In this document: positions 50,031-58,927 of the stretch, in pieces | How the letters are laid out: each line of letters starts with the position of its first letter | How positions within the stretch are numbered: position 1 is the stretch's first letter | DNA from: Peptococcaceae bacterium BRH_c4a | GTDB lineage: Bacteria; Bacillota; Desulfotomaculia; Desulfotomaculales; Desulfocucumaceae | Length of the DNA: 64,000 nt | NCBI GenBank assembly: GCA_000961585.1 | Contig: LADN01000098.1 | Span: forward strand, 37,732 to 101,731 | Reading direction: 5' to 3' | The notes under the pieces: model-generated | The model's database searches: none | What the model was told of the DNA's origin: nothing | The model's input: the letters and a program-made list of their open reading frames with translations, nothing else | Position numbers and translations under genes: made by a program

Positions 50031-51332
50031 ATGCTTATTACATTTAAGGTATCCAACTATCGCTCGTTTCGGGATGAGACCGTTTTGTCCATGCTGGCAT
50101 CAGGCTTCAAAAAATATAAAGAAAGCTTAATTCCTTATGGGTCAAAGAATGTGTTGCCTGCGGCTGCGATTTATGGGAAGAACGGCGGCGGCAAGAGCAA
50201 CCTGCTTCGTGCCTTTTGGCTGGGCGTACAGTTTGTGCGCAATGCCCAGCGGACCCAGCATGAAAAGGCATCGATACCTGTACAACCTTTTTCTCTAAAT
50301 GATTTTTCGCAAAATGAGCCCACATCATTTGAATATACCTACATGCAGGATGGCATTAAGTATGTCTACGGCTTTTCTGCTACTAAAACAAAGATTGTAA
50401 CAGAATATCTTTATCACAGTCCCAAGGGACAGAAGGCAACCATTTTTGAGCGAAAGGTTCAGAAATTCTCATTCCCTGTGGATACTGAGAAGAAGAAAAA
50501 AGAGATGATCAGTGAGGCTGTTGCCTCAAACCAGCTCTATTTTGCAGTATCTTGTACAATGAACTATAAGCCATGTATTGCGGCGATGAAGTGGTTTCGT
50601 GAAAGCGTTATCTTTTCGCGGGAATACACCGATATTCCAAACCAAATCATCCAGCATGCTGAAGACGCCGGTATGCTGAAGGCAATTGTCTCTGCAGCGC
50701 AAAAGGCAGATCTCGGTATTCAAGATATGAAATTTGAGATTAGCAACAAAGAGTTGTCCAAGCATGAGGAACTTCCTGATAATATGCCGGAGGATATAAA
50801 AGCTGCTTTGCAAAATCTGATGAAGGCCTTGTCCAGTGACCCTAATGAAGCTGAAGCAAGGCTGCGGGTCAGTGAGCTGAAAGCAACTTCGCTGCATTAT
50901 GGTGTTTCCAAGTCAGGCGAAACAAAATACTATCCTCTGGAGCTTGCGGATGAATCGGATGGTACAAAGCGTTTGATGGCGCTGGCTCCGGCAATAGAAA
51001 AAACTCTGTCCAGCGGCGGTATCCTGATTGTGGATGAGATAGAAAAGGAAATGCACCCGTTGCTTGTGGAATACATTGTAGCGCGCTATCAAAGTAAAAA
51101 TAGCAACAAAACCGGTGCACAGATTGTCTTTACCACGCATAACACAGAGCTTTTGAACATGGAGGTGCTGCGCCGGGATCAGGTTTATTTTGTGGATAAA
51201 GACAAGAAAACGGGAGCATCAGAGCTTTACAGTATTACCGAATTTTCTCCTCATCCTGATGAGAATATCCGCAAAAGTTATTTAGTCGGCAAGTATGGTG
51301 CTACGCCAATCCTTGAAACAGAGGAGGTGTAG
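50031..51332 (+). CDS. AAA15-family ATPase (RloA/AbiLi-like)
   Basis: A 433-residue ABC/SMC-like ATPase starting FKVSNYRSFRDE, the usual opening of AAA15/RloA proteins. Walker A is GKNGGGKS (49-56), a signature-like ESDGTKRL precedes Walker B ILIVDE (Asp335/Glu336), and the H-loop is in FTTHNTEL. A helical insertion with no sequence signature lies between. ATG 50031 follows AGAGGTG. It is followed after three bases by a RloB-like gene. Such pairs occur as anti-phage systems (AbiL-type; PARIS has a related architecture). Base composition is clearly lower in G+C than the flanking spo genes, which suggests acquisition. Confidence 0.88.
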   Translation: MLITFKVSNYRSFRDETVLSMLASGFKKYKESLIPYGSKNVLPAAAIYGKNGGGKSNLLRAFWLGVQFVRNAQRTQHEKASIPVQPFSLNDFSQNEPTSFEYTYMQDGIKYVYGFSATKTKIVTEYLYHSPKGQKATIFERKVQKFSFPVDTEKKKKEMISEAVASNQLYFAVSCTMNYKPCIAAMKWFRESVIFSREYTDIPNQIIQHAEDAGMLKAIVSAAQKADLGIQDMKFEISNKELSKHEELPDNMPEDIKAALQNLMKALSSDPNEAEARLRVSELKATSLHYGVSKSGETKYYPLELADESDGTKRLMALAPAIEKTLSSGGILIVDEIEKEMHPLLVEYIVARYQSKNSNKTGAQIVFTTHNTELLNMEVLRRDQVYFVDKDKKTGASELYSITEFSPHPDENIRKSYLVGKYGATPILETEEV

Positions 51333-51335
51333 CTG

Positions 51336-51980
51336 TTGGCTCGAAGGATTAAGCCTTTGATCTTTGTGTTCTGGGAAGGAGAAAGCGAACAGTCCTACAC
51401 AAAATACCTAAAGGCTGCATTTGAGGATGTGGCGGTGATACGCTTTCCGTCCAATTCAGGATTGTTTTTGGAAGCGAAGAATATGTTCAAGAATAACCCA
51501 AAGTATCGAAACAACGCCGAGGTTACAGATGAAATCTGGTTTTTCTTTGATACCGAGCTTAAGAAGGTTGCGCACTGGGAGAGAAATTATAAGATTATCA
51601 AAGAGCTGCGAAAGCTGCGTAAGTCTCAGATAAAGGTTCGCTTGCTCATGACTACTGCGTGTATGAAGTATTGGGTGCTCCTGCATTACGAGCGTACAGC
51701 ACCTGCAATTGCGTCTCCGGCTGATAAAGAGCGCATGAAAGACCGGGTAAAAAGGCATGTGCCGCTTTATGAAAAGGGCGACTTCGGTGCCACATGCGAG
51801 ATCGCAAAAAACTACGAGACGGCTATCGAAAATGGAAAATGGACGCTTATCTCACTGGTGGATGACGGCTTGCCAACCCTTGAGGATACCGATAACCGCA
51901 ACCGCTGGCTGTATCAGGGAACTCACACATTCACGACGGTGCATGAGGCCATTGAGTTTTTAGTTAAACTTAAAGAATAA
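51336..51980 (+). CDS. RloB-like protein, putative TOPRIM-type nuclease
   Basis: A 214-residue protein starting at TTG behind GAGGAGGTG. The N-terminal FWEGESEQSYTKYL segment carries the conserved Glu of the RloB/TOPRIM family, and FFFDTE gives the acidic second motif (D-x-E in place of D-x-D). The family's W-x-L-L-H motif appears as YWVLLHYE, though the preceding F-E pair is replaced by M-K. In AbiL/PARIS-like systems this subunit is the toxic effector controlled by the ATPase. The family call is good; nuclease activity is inferred. Confidence 0.82.
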   Translation: MARRIKPLIFVFWEGESEQSYTKYLKAAFEDVAVIRFPSNSGLFLEAKNMFKNNPKYRNNAEVTDEIWFFFDTELKKVAHWERNYKIIKELRKLRKSQIKVRLLMTTACMKYWVLLHYERTAPAIASPADKERMKDRVKRHVPLYEKGDFGATCEIAKNYETAIENGKWTLISLVDDGLPTLEDTDNRNRWLYQGTHTFTTVHEAIEFLVKLKE

Positions 51981-52339
51981 ATTGTAGATATATTAAGGGT
52001 ACTACATGGTGAAAACCTGTTGTGCTCTTTTTTGTTGCTGTTAAATTATTACCCCAGAAACCATCCCTCAGTCCATTATTTATTCTGGATTCTGAATTCT
52101 GGATTCCGCCGCCCATGCATCGGGGACATTCCTCTGACCCCCAGAGGCAGTCACGCTAGAGAGGTGTGTCCCCTTTCCTTAGACGGCGTTTTTTTTCACA
52201 CCCGTCAATTTATGCTCTCCCCCGGCATATATATCTTATTAGGGCCTTTCGATAAAAAATTTATACACGGATAAAAGAATAAGAGTCAGATGTTTTTTCG
52301 GGGGCTTCTATTAGTTTTAGCCGGCAGGAGGGCAAGGCC
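51981..52339 (+). other. Gap before spoIIID with degraded repeat
   Basis: Contains heptamers (GGATTCT/GAATTCT/GGATTCC at 52083-52107), a GC-rich segment resembling the composite repeat and ending GGCGTTTTTTTTC near 52196, and no supported gene. The open frame at 52020-52274 is composed largely of these repeats. Confidence 0.5.
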
Positions 52340-52591
52340 ATGCAGGAATACATCCAGAAACGGGTGCTTGATATCTGTGCCTACATCCTGGAAACCCGGG
52401 CAACAGTGCGTCAGGCTGCACAGGTTTTTGAAGTCAGCAAAAGTACCGTACATAAAGATATGACCGAGCGGCTTCCTTCACTAAATAAAGAAATGGCCCA
52501 TGAGGTCAAGAAAGTACTCGATTTTAACAAATCAGAGCGGCATCTGCGTGGCGGAGAGGCTACCAAGCGTAAGTATAAAGACCTGGCGTGA
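52340..52591 (+). CDS. spoIIID: Sporulation transcriptional regulator SpoIIID
   Basis: An 83-residue helix-turn-helix protein (start MQEYIQKRVLDICAYILE; recognition region FEVSKSTVHKDM), followed by a basic tail. It controls mother-cell genes under sigma-E and sigma-K. An AGGAGG site precedes the ATG. It lies before mbl, as in many endospore formers. Confidence 0.96.
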   Translation: MQEYIQKRVLDICAYILETRATVRQAAQVFEVSKSTVHKDMTERLPSLNKEMAHEVKKVLDFNKSERHLRGGEATKRKYKDLA

Positions 52592-52748
52592 ACAGCTCCA
52601 ACTTCTGTATTCTGGATTCTAACCTGTTTAGAGGATTTTCCCTGATCCTGTAGAATATTACCACATGAGTGTGCCGGCCTTGCCACCCCTTCGGGTGCGC
52701 CTTCGCCCGGGACAGACTGAGGTTCCTTCAGGAAAGGGGAAAGTCTTG

Positions 52749-53780
52749 ATGTTCGGTTTTAATGTGGATATAGGGGTGGATTTGGGAACAGCCAATGTTT
52801 TGGTCTACGTCAAGGGGAAAGGAATAGTACTCCAGGAACCCTCGGTGGTGGCCATTAACAGGGATAATGGAAAGGTTATTGCAGTTGGTTTCGAGGCCAG
52901 GCGGATGCTCGGAAGGACACCCGGGAACATAATAGCCATCAGGCCCTTGCGGGATGGTGTTATTGCAGATTATGAAGTTACCGAGAAGATGCTTCGTTAT
53001 TTCATCAACAAGGCCGAGGGGAAAAGGTTTTTCTTCCGCCCCAGAGTGATGGTGTGTATCCCTTCCGGGGTAACCGGGGTTGAGGAAAGGGCGGTCCGTC
53101 AGGCGGCCATTCAGGCCGGGGCTCGTTCCGCCTACGTTATCGAGGAACCGCTGGCCGCTGCGCTGGGGGCCGGACTCGATATATCCGAGCCCAGCGGAAC
53201 AATGGTGGTGGATATTGGAGGCGGGACCACCGACATTGCCGTGCTCTCACTGGGGGGCATTGTATGCAGCCGCTCCCTCAGAGTAGGGGGCGATAAATTT
53301 GACGAGGCCATAGTGCGGTATGTCAGAAGGGAATTTAATCTGGCCATTGGAGAGCGCACCGGGGAGGAAATAAAGATAGAGGCCGGAACGGCTTGGCCCA
53401 ATGGCGCTGCGGGAAAAACACATGAAATAAAGGGCCGGGATTTGGTGACTGGGTTGCCCAAGGCGGTAAACATCACCCGGCAGCAAGTGTACGAAGCCAT
53501 AAAGGAGACACTGGAGTCCGTGGTGGGAGCCGTGAAAGAGGTTCTGGAGAATACTCCCCCGGAATTGTCCGCCGACATAGTGAACAAGGGAATTGTCATG
53601 ACCGGAGGAGGGGCCTGCCTTCATGAAATGGACAGGCTTTTAAGCCAGGAAACCGGCCTGCCGGTGTATGTGGCCGATGACCCTCTGTGCTGCGTGGCCC
53701 GCGGGACCGGGAGGGCGCTGGCCATGCTGAATATTCTTTCCAGAGACCATAAGGTCCGGGGGCAGGGATACAGCCAGTAA
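52749..53780 (+). CDS. mbl: MreB-family rod-shape protein (Mbl)
   Basis: A 343-residue actin-like ATPase: phosphate-1 motif IGVDLGTANVLVYV at the N-terminus, phosphate-2 VVDIGGGTTDIAVL near 160, adenosine motif MTGGGACL near 290. It directs lateral wall synthesis. Its position after spoIIID indicates Mbl. ATG 52749 follows AAAGGGG; the frame is open to 52665 but that part is not family-like. Confidence 0.94.
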   Translation: MFGFNVDIGVDLGTANVLVYVKGKGIVLQEPSVVAINRDNGKVIAVGFEARRMLGRTPGNIIAIRPLRDGVIADYEVTEKMLRYFINKAEGKRFFFRPRVMVCIPSGVTGVEERAVRQAAIQAGARSAYVIEEPLAAALGAGLDISEPSGTMVVDIGGGTTDIAVLSLGGIVCSRSLRVGGDKFDEAIVRYVRREFNLAIGERTGEEIKIEAGTAWPNGAAGKTHEIKGRDLVTGLPKAVNITRQQVYEAIKETLESVVGAVKEVLENTPPELSADIVNKGIVMTGGGACLHEMDRLLSQETGLPVYVADDPLCCVARGTGRALAMLNILSRDHKVRGQGYSQ

Positions 53781-53950
53781 AAAAACGCCCTAACGGGCGT
53801 TGCCGTCTTGCAGACGGCGGAAGTCAGAAGCCAGAAGCCAGGAGCCAGAAAAAGCAAGCGTGACCCTCAAGCGACCCCGGAGGAACCAGGGCCGATAAGG
53901 CTTTATCACTTTAATGCTTTAATGCGTCACATACTTTCCTAAACGATAAA
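53778..53950 (-). repeat. Composite dispersed repeat, reverse copy without insert
   Basis: Reading on the minus strand: CGTTTAGGAAAGTATG, CATTAAAG, CCTTATCGGCCCTGG, GGGGTCGC, TTGAGGGTCACGCTT, heptamers (GGCTCCT, GGCTTCT, GGCTTCT, GACTTCC), hairpin CCGTCTGCAAGACGG and AACGCCCGTTAGGGCGTTTTTT. Like the copy at 6088, it has no fold-back element. The T-run faces the end of mbl, so it would terminate leftward transcription. Confidence 0.8.
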
Positions 53951-54064
53951 AAAGCAGGTAATGGGAAAAATAAAAATATATTTTTTTCAAGAGATAGATT
54001 AACGTAAACTGGTTGCTGCTTTTTCACGGAAATGATAAAATTCCGGTAAAGTGGAGGTGGTAAA

Positions 54065-54307
54065 ATGTCTGGATTTGAGATAATTAAATCAGAGGTTGAG
54101 AAATTATTGAAGGGCAAGGATAGCGCCGTTTTGGATATGGGAGAATATCGTGTCCTTATAACGATAATAGATGGCGCAGACGAATATGACCTGGACGCCG
54201 ACTTGGAAAGCCCGGAGATTGCTGCAATTGTCGCAGAAGGGTATGATGATTACCGGGCAGGACGGGTTGTGGATCATGAAGAGGTAGTACGCAGGTTGAA
54301 GGGATAG
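54065..54307 (+). CDS. Small antitoxin-like protein
   Basis: An 80-residue acidic protein behind GGAGGTGG. The C-terminal segment YRAGRVVDHEEVVRRLKG resembles the tail of many RelB/ParD-type antitoxins, but the N-terminal half (a beta-hairpin rich in Asp/Glu) has no clear DNA-binding motif. A 23-codon frame follows at 54322-54393; if a toxin gene was present it is now reduced to almost nothing. The call rests on this weak similarity. Confidence 0.5.
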   Translation: MSGFEIIKSEVEKLLKGKDSAVLDMGEYRVLITIIDGADEYDLDADLESPEIAAIVAEGYDDYRAGRVVDHEEVVRRLKG

Positions 54308-54396
54308 TAGGAGAAGAATTAAATGGACTTGTATGAATTTAATGAGGATGATCTCATAGTAATAGCTGTTTACAACCAAAGACAAAGATATTAAAC

Positions 54397-54426
54397 ACAA
54401 GGCCGGGCAATGCCCGGCTGTTGTCT
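54397..54426 (+). terminator. Hairpin after the antitoxin-like gene
   Basis: GCCGGGC pairs with GCCCGGC, extended by ACAA with TTGT; only a weak T-stretch follows. Confidence 0.45.
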
Positions 54427-54572
54427 TAGTGTGGGTTAAATAGAAGTGTTTCTGGGGGTCTTATCTTTTATGCCGGTATTCCCATGGTAAATGTTAACAC
54501 CCTGCATGATTTAACCAGTCAACTATTTTTGAAGGAAGAGGTTAATGTATGTCGAATTAGACAGTATATCCA

Positions 54573-54689
54573 TTATTTATAGGCACGTTGTAATTCCTTG
54601 ATTCTGTTTATTAGCCGTTCCCGGGTGGGTTTGTCTGTCCGTTTTATGGCCTTCATGGCCGTGTGAGCAATGATAACACTATAAATCAC
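54573..54689 (-). pseudogene. Truncated RelE/ParE-type toxin
   Basis: A 38-residue frame overlaps the end of the antitoxin gene on the same (minus) strand and starts at GTG 54689. It matches the N-terminal third of RelE toxins: YSVIIAHTAMKAIKR, then DKPTRERLINRIKEL, then a TAA stop. The central and C-terminal strands with the RNase residues are missing, so it should be inactive. Confidence 0.65.
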
Positions 54690-54891
54690 GCTCGAGTTCC
54701 TCCAGGGTTACAAACTTACCCTCGGCCACTTCCTTTCGGGCTTTAGCCAGTTCTTTCAATTCTTCCGGAAAAAGTTCCGCAGGATCTCTAGAGATGACTT
54801 TTATAAAATCGAGAACTTCACCAAGCCTCTCAATTGGTATTGACTCTATAGTCCGGTATAATTCTTCTTTAATCTTGGCTTGATTCATCAA
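54679..54891 (-). CDS. Antitoxin of a RelBE-like pair
   Basis: A 70-residue, mostly helical protein (start MNQAKIKEELYRTIESIP; ending FVTLEELERDL). The tail and the overlap with a truncated RelE gene identify it as the antitoxin partner. It may be retained as an orphan. It reads leftward, opposite to the gene at 54065. Confidence 0.7.
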   Translation of the reverse strand: MMNQAKIKEELYRTIESIPIERLGEVLDFIKVISRDPAELFPEELKELAKARKEVAEGKFVTLEELERDL

Positions 54892-55281
54892 TAATCAACC
54901 CCCGTCCTTGAAACTTGTTCTATTATTATAACATACGGCCTGTGCATAAGGTAGTTCGGTATAAAGTCAAAAAAATTTCATGAAACTTGCAACATTATTG
55001 CTTTTTGTAACGTCTATCTTAAGGGAAGCCAAAGGCTACCCTGAAAATAGCTGTAAGCTATAAGCGGTAAGCTTTTTTTGCCACAGAGATCACAGAGTAT
55101 TAAATAGGCTGGTTGAAGAAGTTTAAATTATAAAAAAGCCCTATAACGAAAAGCCAATTCAGATTGCTTTCAGCTATAAACTTCTCTGTGCCCTCTGTGG
55201 CTGGATCAGCTTTTCATCCTCCGCGGCGCCGCTGGCGGCGTGGGCAACTACCCTTTTTTTAAGTGCTGGGGGATTTGTATT
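54892..55281. other. Gap before the protease gene
   Basis: Contains TAAGCNN heptamers at 55048-55074 (AGCTGTA/AGCTATA/AGCGGTA/AGC), the inverted-repeat element at 55080-55201 and a CCGCGGCGCCGCTGG GC-rich hairpin near 55212. No gene supported. Confidence 0.5.
55080..55201. mobile_element. 122-bp inverted-repeat element
   Basis: 18-bp ends that match as inverted repeats except two positions: GCCACAGAGATCACAGAG at 55080-55097 and CTCTGTGCCCTCTGTGGC at 55184-55201. A second nested pair (AGAAGTTTA / TAAACTTCT) lies inside. The centre is AT-rich and non-coding. It could be a MITE-like insert or a transcript hairpin. Confidence 0.55.
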
Positions 55282-58200
55282 TTGAAATTGAAAAAAATTT
55301 TGTTTTTTACCGCCGCCATATTTCTTTGCGTGACTATCGTCCTGGTTGGCTATACCATCGGGGTTCCGGGCCAGGCGCGGCTTCTCAATGACAGGAGCAG
55401 GGAAATCATCGGAGCCGATTTGCTGAACGCTCCCGGCTTTATCACCCCCGCCGGGCTAACCGGTAAAGGTCAGGTGATAGCCGTGGCCGACAGTGGAGTG
55501 GACAGGGGGTCAATGGGGGATATTCACCCGGACCTGGCCAGCGACCCCGGAAAAAAGCCAAAAATTATAATGCTTAAGTCATGGTCCGGCAGACAGGCGG
55601 CCGATGATCCGGTGGGCCATGGCACTCATATGGTGGGGACCATAGCCGGGAATGGAGTGTCATCCGGGGGCAAGTTCATGGGTGTGGCCCCGGAAGCCAG
55701 TATTTATTTTCAGGGAATACTGGACGACAAGGGGAAGGTCACTCCTCCCCCGGACGTGGAGAAACTCTTCCTTCCGGCTTATCAGGCGGGATCAAGAATT
55801 CACGTCAATGCCTGGGGAAGCGGATCCGGAGCCTATTCGGGCAATGCCATGAAGGCGGACGCCTTTATGCGAAAATACCCTGACTTTTTGGTTATATTCG
55901 GGGCGGGAAACTCCGGGCCGGGGGCACGCTCCCTGACATCGGAGGCAAACAGCAAGAACGCCCTGGTGGTGGGTTCATCGGTAGGCCCCCGCCCGGCGCT
56001 GGATTTCTCATCCGCAGGCACACAGGAAACAGCTCAGTTTTCCAGCCGGGGCCCGGCGGTGGACGGAAGGATCAAGCCGGATTTGCTGGCGCCGGGCACA
56101 TCAATCATTTCAACCCGATCTCGCCTGGTTAAGGGGAACCTGCCGGAGTTTCCATTGTACACCCGTATGCAGGGATCCAGCATGTCCTCGGCGGTGGCCG
56201 CCGGTTCAGCCGCACTGCTCCGGGAGTACCTGCAAAAGGAAATGGCCCTTCCCCAGCCGGCGGCATCGTCAGTAAAGGCGGCTTTGATAAACGGATCCAG
56301 AACCCCTGAGACCGGGCCTTCCGGGGAAAGTTTCGGTGTTCTGGATCTGGCCGGAACGGTTCTGGCCCTAAAAGAAAAGACCATGCACATGACCGAGGAA
56401 ATCCGGGGGCTTCCACAAGAAGGGGCCAAAACATACAGTATTAAGGTGACCGATTCCGCGGCACCCTTTAAAGCAACCCTGGCCTGGACCGATCCCGCCG
56501 GTGATCCGTCATCGAAAAAGATTTTGGCCAACAACCTTGACCTTTTGGTAACCGCCCCGGACGGCAAAACATATGCCGGCAATGGTTTTACCAAACAAAC
56601 TCCCGACGTTACTAACAACGTGGAGCAGGTATACATAAAAGACCCGGCGCCGGGTCAGTATCAGATCCATGTAAAGGCCGCTTCTGTTACGGCGCAGGCG
56701 GTGAGCAGCGCATCTGTCAACATGCAGGATTATTCACTGGTATACGGACAGCCCCTGTCCACTGGAATTGCCAGAGACTATACGCCCGGAGGCTTTATAG
56801 AGCTGTACGGGGGCCGCAGTGTCAACTCATCCGGCAAACAAATGCGCTACATATTAAACGGCGGATCTTTCAGCGGCATCCCACTGGAGCCTGGTTACCG
56901 GGTGTATTACGGCGGCGGGTCGGTTTACGTGGTGGGCCGTGTCTGGAACCAGGAAAGCGTACAATTCAGGGAAGGTATCGGTGGAAGGGTCTGGTTTGAG
57001 ACCGATCCCGACAACCGGGAGGGGGGATACTACCAGAGCGGGGAGTCCCCCAAAGGTGTGCTGGTAAACGGAACATACCGGGAGGATCTTGCCGGCCTGC
57101 CCCCCGGCATTGGAGTGAAGGCCAACCTGGATGGGCTGACCCAGACACTGTGGAGGGTGGTTACCGGCTACCGGACGGTAAAGGGCAACGTGGACCGGGT
57201 GGTCCGGGAGAAAAGCGGAGATATAGACTCGATGTACCTGTTCAGAGACAGGGGAGAGTACAGGATATCCCCCGGCGCCACTTACATATACAACGACACC
57301 TTCGAAGGGGTTGACCCCTTGGAAACCGTTTTCGGACCCGGCAGGATGGACGGGCTGGGTAAAATAATGCCCGGCCAGCAGGTGACCCTTGTGCTATCGC
57401 CGGTGTCGGCCATGGTCAGCTCCATACTGGTGAACAGAAGCATCATATCGGGATATGCTTCCGGGGTGGCGCCCGGGGAAAATAAAATCACCATTGGAAA
57501 AAATCCAGCCTTTCACGTGTTTGCCGGTGCAGGGGTACAGAAGGACCGGCAGTCCTCATCCCTTGGCAATATTGTTCCGGGGGACTACGTGGTGGCGGTT
57601 ATTCTTCCCGGCAGCAAGCAAATACTGGGTATGGCAGCTTACAGCGGCATGGTGTACGGACAGGTGCTGTTTACCAGTGACACCGACAAAAGTGTATACA
57701 TAAATGACCATAAGAATCTCTTTCAAACGTACCGGCTGTCTCCGGATACCGAGGTAAGGAGATGGGGGCTGCTTACGGACGTCTCCACCCTGACCTCGGG
57801 CACCTGGATCAGGGCGGTCCTGTCACCGGACCGGAAGGAAATATGGTATATGGACGTAGCCGAGCTGCTGGAGGACGAGCAAAGGGAGCTGGCTTCGGCG
57901 GATAGCCTCAGTGCGGTTACCGGCGCAGGTGAGTCCTACCGGGTAAGTGAGATAGTCAGGGTAACCAGAGAAAGGCTGCCGGTAACCCTGGGGGATTTGA
58001 GGCCCGGCGAGAAGGTCACCATGGTGTCCCTGCTGGCCCCCGCTCCATATAAAAAGGTACTGGTGGAGATCCGGGCCAGGCAGCCGGAGGGAGCTGAAAA
58101 GCCGCTGCTGCAGGCAGCCTTGCGTGAAGATGACGGCAGCCTGCTGCTGACCGGTAATACCTCCGGAGACCGGCTTTATATCTGGCGCCAAAACGGCATG

Positions 58201-58809
58201 CGGGAGGATGTTCCCGTCAAGGGAGGGCAGGGCCTGTTTAAAACGCCCATAATATTCCTGGAAAATGAGGAGTCGGTGAAGTTGGTTTCTGTCAACAGTA
58301 TTACTGGTGCGGTGGCGGGAAAAAGCGTTTCCCGGCCTGAAGCGGGAAATGGTTTCAGGGATGCGCAGGGGCACTGGGCTGAAAGAGCCATCTCGGATCT
58401 GACTTCCAGCGGTATCATGGCAGGCTACGGGGACGGCGCCTTCAGGCCGGACATACCCATTACAAAGGCCCAGCTGACCATTGCGCTGGCAGGGCTGACA
58501 GAAGGGAACCATACGCAGAATGACGATGTGCTGAATAATGCTGAGGATGGCATTACCAGGGCCGCCTTTATGTTAATCCTGAAAAAGCTTCCAGGGGACT
58601 TCGATATCCCGCCAAACGGCAGCGGCAGCGGTTTTCCCTTCCGTGACTGTGACAGAGTTGCCAGGGAAGAGCGGGAAGCCATTGCCTGGGGTTATCAAAA
58701 GGGACTAATAAAAGGTAAATCCCCGGGCATATTTGATCCCGAAACCCCTTTGACCAGATCCGAGGCAGCCGCCGTAATCAAGATAATACGCCAAAAAATG
58801 CCGGGTTAA
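55282..58809 (+). CDS. Large secreted S8 (subtilisin-like) protease with C-terminal SLH domains
   Basis: About 1175 residues from TTG 55282 (GTG 55240 is a longer alternative inside a GC-rich hairpin). A signal peptide (KLKKILFFTAAIFLCV) is followed by the S8 catalytic domain with Asp70 (VADSGVD), His113 (GHGTHMVG) and Ser300 (GSSMSSA) all present. Then come a C-terminal prepropeptidase-type beta domain (about 375-500), a long region of about 550 residues of repeated beta-rich modules that I do not recognise, and two S-layer homology domains at the C-terminus (FRDAQGHWAERAI and FPFRDCDRVAREER, with GYGDGAFRPD and GKSPGIFDPE). It is probably anchored to secondary cell-wall polymer at the S-layer. 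Confidence 0.9.
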   Translation: MKLKKILFFTAAIFLCVTIVLVGYTIGVPGQARLLNDRSREIIGADLLNAPGFITPAGLTGKGQVIAVADSGVDRGSMGDIHPDLASDPGKKPKIIMLKSWSGRQAADDPVGHGTHMVGTIAGNGVSSGGKFMGVAPEASIYFQGILDDKGKVTPPPDVEKLFLPAYQAGSRIHVNAWGSGSGAYSGNAMKADAFMRKYPDFLVIFGAGNSGPGARSLTSEANSKNALVVGSSVGPRPALDFSSAGTQETAQFSSRGPAVDGRIKPDLLAPGTSIISTRSRLVKGNLPEFPLYTRMQGSSMSSAVAAGSAALLREYLQKEMALPQPAASSVKAALINGSRTPETGPSGESFGVLDLAGTVLALKEKTMHMTEEIRGLPQEGAKTYSIKVTDSAAPFKATLAWTDPAGDPSSKKILANNLDLLVTAPDGKTYAGNGFTKQTPDVTNNVEQVYIKDPAPGQYQIHVKAASVTAQAVSSASVNMQDYSLVYGQPLSTGIARDYTPGGFIELYGGRSVNSSGKQMRYILNGGSFSGIPLEPGYRVYYGGGSVYVVGRVWNQESVQFREGIGGRVWFETDPDNREGGYYQSGESPKGVLVNGTYREDLAGLPPGIGVKANLDGLTQTLWRVVTGYRTVKGNVDRVVREKSGDIDSMYLFRDRGEYRISPGATYIYNDTFEGVDPLETVFGPGRMDGLGKIMPGQQVTLVLSPVSAMVSSILVNRSIISGYASGVAPGENKITIGKNPAFHVFAGAGVQKDRQSSSLGNIVPGDYVVAVILPGSKQILGMAAYSGMVYGQVLFTSDTDKSVYINDHKNLFQTYRLSPDTEVRRWGLLTDVSTLTSGTWIRAVLSPDRKEIWYMDVAELLEDEQRELASADSLSAVTGAGESYRVSEIVRVTRERLPVTLGDLRPGEKVTMVSLLAPAPYKKVLVEIRARQPEGAEKPLLQAALREDDGSLLLTGNTSGDRLYIWRQNGMREDVPVKGGQGLFKTPIIFLENEESVKLVSVNSITGAVAGKSVSRPEAGNGFRDAQGHWAERAISDLTSSGIMAGYGDGAFRPDIPITKAQLTIALAGLTEGNHTQNDDVLNNAEDGITRAAFMLILKKLPGDFDIPPNGSGSGFPFRDCDRVAREEREAIAWGYQKGLIKGKSPGIFDPETPLTRSEAAAVIKIIRQKMPG

Positions 58810-58927
58810 CAAGAATTAACCGGTCTGAAGTCTTAATTAAAAGATTGGATTTACCTTGCAACAATGTTAAAATTTCTTTAGTATATATTGATGAGCGCAG
58901 CGGCTGAAACATTTGGGTGGTGAGTGC

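Noticed and set aside
52020..52274. 84-codon frame before spoIIID
   Set aside because: Built largely from heptamer and composite-repeat sequence.
54322..54393. 23-codon frame after the antitoxin-like gene, ending in IVIAVYNQRQRY
   Set aside because: It could be the tail of a RelE/ParE toxin, but 23 residues are too few to support a call.
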